This document shows, piece after piece, positions 55,523 through 61,412 of a stretch of DNA of 64,000 nt. A program made the position numbers and the translations under genes. The stretch's first letter is position 1. Each line of letters starts with the position of its first letter. This stretch comes from Nitrospirales bacterium (GTDB taxonomy: Bacteria; Nitrospirota; Nitrospiria; Nitrospirales; UBA8639). The stretch is taken from the NCBI GenBank assembly GCA_029261275.1, contig JAJDBR010000008.1:1-64000 (forward strand). Direction: 5' to 3'. Under the pieces are notes generated by a model, which saw only the letters and a list, made by a program, of their open reading frames with translations, was not told where the DNA came from and did no database searches.

Positions 55523-55682
55523 GCGTGCTCCTCTTGCTTGGGTCGGTGAGACAGCTCACGATGTTATCGCAGCTGTCCTGCTTAACCAAGACCTTGAGTT
55601 GCACTTACTAGTTGAATCCAAGTCTTTATTATTTACGACAGTCACAAAATTATCGGTCATCTCAATTTAGAATGGATATGTA

Positions 55683-55982
55683 ATGAGAGCTTGGGCTAAG
55701 AATCTTTTTTCTCTATTTTATGAGGCAAAAGGGTATTCCATGATTGACGATACAAAGGTCACTCTTTTGGATTGTGGCAAAGAATTCGTTTGTTCACGAA
55801 AACAGCTCTGGCTTCAAGAAGAGATGAATAAGCAGAAAGATGATTTGCCATTGGTTTCTTGTTTGATGATCACGAAAAATCGAGTGAATATTGCGAAATG
55901 TGCTCTTAGGAGTTTTATGAGTCAATCCTACCCACATAAGGAACTTATTATTCTCGATGATGGGGAAGATGAAGAGTTTGCA
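55683..55982 (+). pseudogene. GT2 glycosyltransferase N-terminal fragment
   Basis: From ATG 55683, residues 1-55 are unassigned, then comes LPLVSCLMITKNRVNIAKCA, LRSFMSQSYPHKELIILDDG, the first beta-alpha-beta unit of a GT2 enzyme. After about residue 99 the similarity stops, where opposite-strand DNA from an unrelated transporter gene begins. The open frame runs on to 56033 but is antisense to that gene. The enzyme is therefore cut off before its catalytic DxD. Confidence 0.7.
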
Positions 55983-55985
55983 GAT

Positions 55986-56267
55986 TATACCGATCAGCAC
56001 AGCGATGGTGACGTTCATGACCTGAGTCAATGAAAACGAACGGGCGGATCGAGAATAGAAGGTCGTGATGGGTGCGACGACGAGCGCAATCAGAATAAAG
56101 GCTAAGGGGAGTTGCTCGGGCCCGAGGCTGACCAGAAAGAGACTGTCCCTCACAGGCTTAAGGAAATAATAGGTGATAAGAATTAGGTAATAGTAGGAAA
56201 ACATGAAGGTGACGAGTGCACCTTCACCTTTTCGAATGTCTACGACTGATGAAAGAAGACGTCGCAT
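55986..56267 (-). pseudogene. N-terminal fragment of a nucleotide (ATP/ADP) transporter-like membrane protein
   Basis: From ATG 56267 the minus strand reads VVDIRKGEGALVTFMFSYYY then LILITYYFLKPVRDSLFLVS, further hydrophobic helices, and FSLTQVMNVTIAVLIGI up to about residue 94. This resembles the first three helices of Npt1/Npt2-type NTP/NDP exchange or MFS-like proteins. Beyond it the frame runs antisense through the GT2 fragment and has no membrane character. The two fragments meet head to head near 55983, a clean recombination junction. Confidence 0.65.
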
Positions 56268-56501
56268 ATAACTACAGGTTATCCGAGTCGTAAGTTGTGT
56301 TCAGGTTGGCTTTTGTATGAATATTTTTTTAGGGGAACGAGGGAATTTTTGAGGCTGAGTTGCATCAAGCGTAGGTGGAATATTCGTTCGAGAAACTCGG
56401 TGCTGTTTTTATCCCTTTTCCCCGATTACCCATGGTGGGGATGATACAGGCTCTGGGAAATAGCAGCAAGATTCTCAAGCTTACTTCTATGATCAAAATT
56501 G

Positions 56502-57293
56502 GGTTCTGTCGCAAATACTGCACGAAGACGAAAATGTGTTTATGGGTTGTCTACTCTACGCGACGAGGGCATAGAATAGTTTGGCGGGAGATTGCTTGTT
56601 TCTTGCCGCCGTCTGCATCTGTTCTTTCTTGATCATCGCCATCACTTCAATCCCCGCTTACGTCTGTTGGGCGGCATGAACGTTTTTGAAACCCAGCATC
56701 GGCCGTGTCAATCTCTTGATACGTCGGTGGTCTTGTTCAATGATATTGTTGAGGTATTGGCTTTGGCGGATTTTGATGCGTGTATGATGGTGTCGGTTCA
56801 CCTAGTTCAGGCGCGCCTTGTTCACACAATTCTGAACGGTATTCACTAGGCTGGGTTTGCCGTGTTGCTCAATCGTGTTCATCAAAAAACGTAAAGGAGC
56901 GTTGTATCTCGTTTCGCGGCCGAAAAAAATCGATCGTCTGCCTTGTTTATCAACCACTCGATAATAATATCTCCAATGGGCTTTCACTTTAAGATACGTT
57001 TCATTCATTCTCCAGCATTTGCCAACTCGCTTTTTCTTTCGACAGAAGCGACCTTCCAGTTGCGGTAAATAATGAATGACTCAACGATGAATGGTGGAGT
57101 GATCCACGGAGAAACCCCGTTCGGCCATCATCTCTTCAATGTCTCGATAAATGAGTGCGTAAGCCAGATACCAACGCATGTTTTGCAGAATTATGTCAGG
57201 CTGAAAATGTAGGCCCTTGAAGATATCCTTGGCATGGAAGATCTCCCTTGAAAATGGCACATGCTACCACATCAAGCTATTTGCGACAGAACC
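56502..57293 (-). mobile_element. IS6-family insertion sequence, complete ends, inactivated
   Basis: Inverted repeats GGTTCTGTCGCAAATA occur at 56502-56517 and, in reverse complement, at 57278-57293. The 792-bp span is normal for IS6. The transposase runs on the minus strand and is broken. The element differs from the one at 53937 in both ends and protein, so two IS6 subtypes colonised this region. The same right end occurs in the 19.8-20.0 kb remnant. The 230 bases to the left (56268-56501) hold nothing recognised. Confidence 0.8.
56556..57260 (-). pseudogene. IS6-family transposase with stops and a frameshift
   Basis: Minus-strand reading from about 57260 gives KDIFKGLHFQPDIILQNMRW then YLAYALIYRDIEEMMAERGF and SVDHSTIHR. 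A TGA then stands where Trp is expected. VIHYLPQLEGRFCRKKK follows, with MNETYLKVKAHWRYYYRVVD carrying the first catalytic Asp block (here N-E-T-Y, usually D-E-T-Y). After IEQHGKPSLV a frameshift leads to YLNNIIEQDHRRIKRLTRPM and a TAA within AAQQT, and the end is near 56556. At least three lesions and a changed catalytic Asp make it inactive. Confidence 0.85.
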
Positions 57294-57311
57294 GGGCTTC
57301 GTTCAGCCTAG

Positions 57312-57338
57312 ATGGGCGGCGACTTGGTCGCCGCCCAT
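57312..57338. terminator. Strong GC-rich hairpin downstream of the haemoglobin gene
   Basis: ATGGGCGGCGAC at 57312-57323 pairs perfectly with GTCGCCGCCCAT at 57327-57338, a 12-bp stem with a three-base loop. TTTCGGTGTTTTC follows on the plus strand, but there is no U-run on the minus strand. It lies about 45 bases beyond the stop of the minus-strand haemoglobin gene and just outside the IS6 end. It may act as a terminator on either strand or as a transcript-stabilising structure. Confidence 0.55.
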
Positions 57339-57382
57339 TTCGGTGTTTTCAAAGGATTTACATTATGATGACCTAGATAAGG

Positions 57383-57850
57383 TCACTCGACGATATCCTT
57401 CTTTAGTGAGCCGATAATTGCCAAGAGTTCTTGGCTCTCCTGTTTGGGGACCTTGAATTTTTTCAAGGTCTTCACCAGATGCCCTGCGACGATATTGAAT
57501 TCTTTCTCGGATATTCGCATTCCGTTATGCGTCGTCTTCATATCCTTACCGGAATATTGACAGGTGCCGCCAGTGGCCATGCAGACTAATTCTGCATTCA
57601 GCATTTTAAACCTTTTCAAGTCGGCCGATGCGAACCGGCCGCCTACTGTCTTATCGGCCACGAGCCGATTGGCGAAATCATCCACTACTGCCGTAATCGC
57701 GGGCATGCCGCCTAACCGGTCATGCAGAGACTTTGTCTGTTCAGCATGGACGAGATACAGGGTGCTGAATAGTCCTGTACTGACTATAGCCGCAGACAAT
57801 ACAAATAGCAGGGCAGCAATAGGGTTTGAATGTAAGGTTTGTTTGGACAT
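57383..57850 (-). CDS. Exported truncated haemoglobin (group 1-like)
   Basis: 155 residues from ATG 57850, preceded by GGAGG at proper spacing. Residues 10-36 form a hydrophobic segment ending LYLVHA, a signal peptide or anchor, so the globin domain should be periplasmic. KSLHDRLGGMPAITAVVDDF is the globin N-terminus, and His108 in KTTHNGMRIS is the likely proximal haem ligand. A CMATGGTCQYSGKDM insertion brings two cysteines. Truncated haemoglobins bind O2 or NO and can detoxify NO. It is downstream of the secreted protein and cytochrome P460 genes on the same strand. Confidence 0.88.
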   Translation of the reverse strand: MSKQTLHSNPIAALLFVLSAAIVSTGLFSTLYLVHAEQTKSLHDRLGGMPAITAVVDDFANRLVADKTVGGRFASADLKRFKMLNAELVCMATGGTCQYSGKDMKTTHNGMRISEKEFNIVAGHLVKTLKKFKVPKQESQELLAIIGSLKKDIVE

Positions 57851-57951
57851 GGTGTAATCCTCCATTGATTTGTGGTTGTGAGAAAACTTTTGCACCTCAA
57901 CTACAGTCTTGAGTTGTGGCCTCGCTTTTAACTCCAAACGTATCGCTTGTT

Positions 57952-58344
57952 TTATGGGATCTCGTAGCTTATCTTCTTTCCATTTTTCGCATGCACGAGG
58001 GTCGCCACGACTGCGTATTTTGACGAAACGAGGAAGTCCAGGTCATAGGGCGTCCCGTCTTCTGCTGTGAAATCGGCACAACTCACAAAATAGGGTGTGG
58101 TTCTCCCCATGATTTCCACGCTGTCGTGAAATTCTTTGAGCTTCAACTGGACTACTGTCTTTGCAGCAGGATCGAACACTGGATACAGTCCGTTGGCATT
58201 GCGTTCCGTAATCTCCTCGATGTGCGTCATCATGGCCTTTTGAATGGCGTCACGATGATTGGTCGCGACGCCAGGATGTTCGGCCCATGCCATGCCGGCC
58301 ATCAGAACGATTGTGGAGCATAATACTGATAGGATGATCTTCAT
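57952..58344 (-). CDS. Small secreted protein of unknown function
   Basis: 130 residues from ATG 58344, preceded by GGAGGT at 6-base spacing; a longer frame from 58404 lacks this. Residues 1-21 are a signal peptide ending AMAWA-like (GMAWA|EHPG). The mature part includes ATNHRDAIQKAMMTHIEEI, YPVFDPAAKTVVQLKLKEFH and TTPYFVSCADFTAEDGTPYD then LDFLVSSKYAVVATLV. There is a single cysteine and no haem motif. I do not recognise the family. Location between cytochrome P460 and the periplasmic haemoglobin suggests a partner in the same periplasmic process. Confidence 0.75.
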   Translation of the reverse strand: MKIILSVLCSTIVLMAGMAWAEHPGVATNHRDAIQKAMMTHIEEITERNANGLYPVFDPAAKTVVQLKLKEFHDSVEIMGRTTPYFVSCADFTAEDGTPYDLDFLVSSKYAVVATLVHAKNGKKISYEIP

Positions 58345-58428
58345 CTTGCTACCTCCGTGAATAAGCGAATGTATAGTTTTGTTTTTGAATATGACCTTGA
58401 GCAAAAGACGAATAACGCTGCATGGCTG

Positions 58429-59034
58429 TTACTTGCGACCCGGCTTGGCTGCTCTGAGTACAGGGTAATATTGCGTGAAGACCCAGTCATCTTTGGCAAA
58501 CGCTTGATGGCAAAAGTTGCACTTATCGGCCGGCATGGCCTTGGTTGTTTTTGTGGGTTTCTTGCCTTCTTGGGTGAAACTGAAGTACGCCCAAAATCCC
58601 GGCTCACTCTTGAACCGCTTGGAATCCTTGATTGTGGCCTCAAGGCCGATGAACTCTCCCATGAAGTAACCTGATCCACTGACGGCTTGCTTCGAGCCCA
58701 CGCTGACTAATTCCTTCATGAGTATCGTGCCATCGGGAAATGATCCTGTCTTTTTCCATTTCTTGTAATGATCCGGATGAATATAGACGTTGTGAAATTC
58801 GGGAAATGCCGCCTTCCCATTGTTCAGCTCATTTGGGGTCACGGGCGTTCCCACATACACCCATTCCCGATAGCCTTGAGGTTGAATGAGTTCCCCTTGC
58901 TCATTAAAGGAATAGACGCGCTCTCCTTTCTTCTCTGCGATGGAGGCAGTCGCCAGTATCCCTAAAATGAGAACGAGGCCTCCGGCTACCCCGAATACGG
59001 TTGGTAACGGTCGGATGAATGATGGTAGACGCAT
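58429..59034 (-). CDS. Cytochrome P460 family protein
   Basis: 201 residues. An N-terminal helix (about 12-33) is a signal peptide or anchor. The domain shows LIQPQGYREWVYVGTPVTPN and FPEFHNVYIHPDHYKKWKKT, the conserved P460 core. ELVSVGSKQAVSGSGYFMGE follows, with the haem-attachment motif CNFCH (Cys172, Cys175, His176) near the C-terminus. P460 enzymes oxidise hydroxylamine, with or without NO, to nitrite or N2O in the periplasm. AAAGGAG precedes ATG 59034. An 8-bp inverted repeat lies in the leader. It heads the series with the secreted protein and haemoglobin genes. Confidence 0.9.
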   Translation of the reverse strand: MRLPSFIRPLPTVFGVAGGLVLILGILATASIAEKKGERVYSFNEQGELIQPQGYREWVYVGTPVTPNELNNGKAAFPEFHNVYIHPDHYKKWKKTGSFPDGTILMKELVSVGSKQAVSGSGYFMGEFIGLEATIKDSKRFKSEPGFWAYFSFTQEGKKPTKTTKAMPADKCNFCHQAFAKDDWVFTQYYPVLRAAKPGRK

Positions 59035-59082
59035 AATGTTTCTCCTTTATCAAACCCTCTTTTGTTTCTTGCCAGGTTCTTT

Positions 59083-59108
59083 CAGACTCGTGAGGGTCTT
59101 CGAGTCTG
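59083..59108 (-). promoter_or_regulatory. Inverted repeat in the leader of the cytochrome P460 gene
   Basis: CAGACTCG at 59083-59090 is matched by CGAGTCTG at 59101-59108, a perfect 8-bp inverted repeat with a 10-base loop. It lies about 50-75 bases upstream of the P460 start. It may be an operator for an NO- or redox-responsive regulator or a leader hairpin. No known consensus is matched. Confidence 0.4.
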
Positions 59109-59315
59109 CTGACAATCCTAGTTTCCGCGTGCAACCCAATTATGATGTTGCAAAAGTAGGCGCCTCAGTTGATGGTGAAGTTTTTACTTTTAGTGCAACA
59201 ATTTTCAAAATTTACACATTAGTGATTTAAAGAAAGATTTTGTTACAACATTTTTTTATTAGAAATGGGTTTTGTTCTAAAAATAAAAAATGAAATTGGA
59301 ATTTTTGTAGAGCCG

Positions 59316-60122
59316 TTATTCGTTTGACACCAAAGCCGACCATGCCGAAGGCGTTGTCGTCGTTTGTGAATTTCCTTGTCGGTACGAAGGAAGTGCACGT
59401 CGAACTTTCAAGCGGGCTCGGTGCAAAAGCACTCGTTGGTTGGTGGTGGAGATATTCAATAATTGGCAAATTTCTTCCGAATCGACGCCTTCGATATCTC
59501 GAAGGATAATGACTTGCCGCTGGTGAGATGGCAGCGTTTGTATTGTTTTTTCAATCTGGGCCAGAATTTCTTTGGACTCCAGCAATCGTTCAGGAGTTCT
59601 GGTGTCCCAAATTGTTGGTTGACTCATGCCAGGATTTCCTAGATCTTCACCTGTGGAAAACCCTTGTGGTGGAAGTATGGAATTGACTTTTTCTCTCGTG
59701 TTCGGACCTTCACTGATGAATGAAACATAGCGGTTTTCCCTTTTCCCTCGGGTTTTACCTATATTGGTAAGAATCCTAAATATCCAGGTTTTAAGTGATG
59801 AGCGACCCTCAAAACGATCGATGTTTTGTAAGACGGCCAACCAGGTGTCTTGAACCACCTCTTCAGCCACCGCTTGCGATTTCACAAAGCTTCGGGCCAG
59901 GCGAATCAGCCGAGAATGATAACGCTCTATGAGTGACCCAAACGCGGCCTCATTGCCATGGCGCAGAGCTTGAACCAATTCTCGTTCCTGTCTCCCAGTA
60001 TTAGAAGTTTCTTGCTCTCGATTGGTTTGGTTGGCTACAGGTGGTTTTGAAACATGATCCCACCATGGATTCGCGAGTGCCTGTATTTCTATTGGTATTG
60101 GCTGTAACAGTGTCATTGACAT
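59316..60122 (-). CDS. ECF-like RNA polymerase sigma factor
   Basis: 268 residues. Region 2 is at about 50-115 (HGNEAAFGSLIERYHSRLIR, SQAVAEEVVQDTWLAVLQNI, RFEGRSSLKTWIFRILTNIG). A linker follows, then region 4 at about 185-245 (LPSHQRQVIILRDIEGVDSE, EICQLLNISTTNQRVLLHRA, RLKVRRAL). The 45-residue N-terminal extension and the long proline-rich linker are unusual for a minimal ECF factor. No anti-sigma factor gene follows. It may control the nearby P460 and haemoglobin genes, but that is inference from position alone. Confidence 0.9.
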   Translation of the reverse strand: MSMTLLQPIPIEIQALANPWWDHVSKPPVANQTNREQETSNTGRQERELVQALRHGNEAAFGSLIERYHSRLIRLARSFVKSQAVAEEVVQDTWLAVLQNIDRFEGRSSLKTWIFRILTNIGKTRGKRENRYVSFISEGPNTREKVNSILPPQGFSTGEDLGNPGMSQPTIWDTRTPERLLESKEILAQIEKTIQTLPSHQRQVIILRDIEGVDSEEICQLLNISTTNQRVLLHRARLKVRRALPSYRQGNSQTTTTPSAWSALVSNE

Positions 60123-60202
60123 CGGGCCGGCCCCCTTTTGATTGTTGAGTAAACGAAAGTTTTCTGTATAAGCGATTCTTCGCGCGGCCTCAGGGATTGT
60201 GT

Positions 60203-60577
60203 TTAAAACGTGAGAATGGTTGAGCCTTCCGCCGCCAATTTTTGTAGACTTGGCATTCCCAGTGTTCCAGGCACCGGGTTTTCTTTGATGAGGTCAAGGC
60301 CAGACTTCTCAGTCTCCTCTGCTCCTCCAAAGACATCAGCGCAGCCACAGGATATTCCAGCTACCTGATCTTTGACCGCTTCGAACAAATCATGGGCAGG
60401 ATGTTCCTTTTGAGCGAGTTCCCCAATCCATCGTGTTCCAGCACCTTGAAAGAGAATTGATACTTCCCCTCCGGCTTGCTTGAAGTCATAGGCTGTCGCT
60501 AAACCGTTCAAAACCCGTCCGAGCGCTTCTTCTGAACCATCTTTGGGATCCGACAAGATGACAATGGCTGTTTTCAT
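60203..60577 (-). CDS. DsrE/DsrF-like family protein
   Basis: 124 residues. The fold is suggested by the strand-helix pattern KTAIVILSDPKDGSEEALGR, VLNGLATAYDFKQAGGEVSI, LFQGAGTRWI and a Cys pair in AGISCGCADVFGG (Cys77, Cys79), then STILTF at the end. DsrE-like proteins handle sulfur or act as small cytoplasmic partners. It sits between two sigma-factor-like genes on the same strand. The role here is unknown; co-regulation is plausible from spacing (about 37 and 80 bases). Confidence 0.75.
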   Translation of the reverse strand: MKTAIVILSDPKDGSEEALGRVLNGLATAYDFKQAGGEVSILFQGAGTRWIGELAQKEHPAHDLFEAVKDQVAGISCGCADVFGGAEETEKSGLDLIKENPVPGTLGMPSLQKLAAEGSTILTF

Positions 60578-60614
60578 GGCAAGACTTTCATTTGTCAGTT
60601 AAATTTTTTATTGA

Positions 60615-60959
60615 TTAATGAACGTGTGAAGACTCCCTCAAACCTTCCTGTCCTTCGCGGATTTGGCTACGTTTGGTGAGGACTTGAAAAAGCAAGATCT
60701 CGAGATATGACTCGCCTTTATCATTTTGAATATCTTCCAAAATCTTCTCCCCCATTTCTCGGACAACTTCTTCAGCCTCAGCTTCGTTTCGAACAAACAT
60801 CCTGGCGAGCTGTAGAAGTCTTGAATGATAGCGATCAATCAACGTTCCAAAAGTGATTTGGTTTCTTTGCACCGGGCCTTCAAAGAGTTCAAGCCTTTGG
60901 GTTGGTGCGTCAGAAGGGATACTCATGGGTTCTACAAACGATATTTCAATCCGGTTCAT
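60615..60959 (-). CDS. Sigma-factor region 2-only protein
   Basis: 114 residues from ATG 60959, preceded by AAAGGAGC. The part ITFGTLIDRYHSRLLQLARM then FVRNEAEAEEVVREMGEKIL is clearly related to region 2 of the sigma factor at 59316-60122 (LIERYHSRLIRLARSFVKSQ). After about residue 100 the protein ends with a charged tail, and region 4 is absent. The W-based DNA-melting segment is also altered. It may be a relic of a duplicated sigma gene or a regulator that competes for core polymerase. Its frame is intact. Confidence 0.7.
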   Translation of the reverse strand: MNRIEISFVEPMSIPSDAPTQRLELFEGPVQRNQITFGTLIDRYHSRLLQLARMFVRNEAEAEEVVREMGEKILEDIQNDKGESYLEILLFQVLTKRSQIREGQEGLRESSHVH

Positions 60960-61412
60960 TACTCTGCTCCTTTCCACTAAAAGTTGCTTGTTCCATTTGG
61001 TGCCTTTTCCGATTCAAAATTGGTTTGTGGCCAAAATGTGCGTTCTTGATAGACGCTAATTCCAATTAACATGCCAATCACATTTTCATGCGTAACTATT
61101 TGAAATATTGATTGTTTTCTAATTTTCATCGTTGATTTTCTAAATGTGAAACTTCGTAGAATACAAAGACTCGTTGAATATCTACGAAATGTCGTATATC
61201 GTTGACTCGTTGATTTCGTCATCACAGATGGACATTTCATTAGCGTAGGCCGGAGAAGGGAAAAGTTGGGCGAAAAGTGGATCAGGGCAGGGGGTGGATG
61301 AGGAGACTTTCCCAATAATTGAAGCTTGGGAAGCTGTCTAGTAAGCCGTGTTTCACAGATCGGGTTTGTGGGAAGATTGAGAAGTCTCTTCACACTGCTG
61401 CTGGAGGAAAAA
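60960..61412. other. Divergent regulatory region with inverted and direct repeats
   Basis: About 450 bases between divergent genes. TTCGTAGA at 61153-61160 faces TCTACGAA at 61181-61188, a perfect 8-bp inverted repeat. GACTCGTTGA occurs twice nearby, once inside that inverted repeat and again about 35 bases on. These could be operator sites for the kinase or the sigma-like gene. The kinase start has a good GGAGG. Confidence 0.4.

Noticed and set aside
55238-55549. 103-residue plus-strand frame
   Set aside because: Antisense to the IS30 helix-turn-helix fragment, which has clear family motifs.
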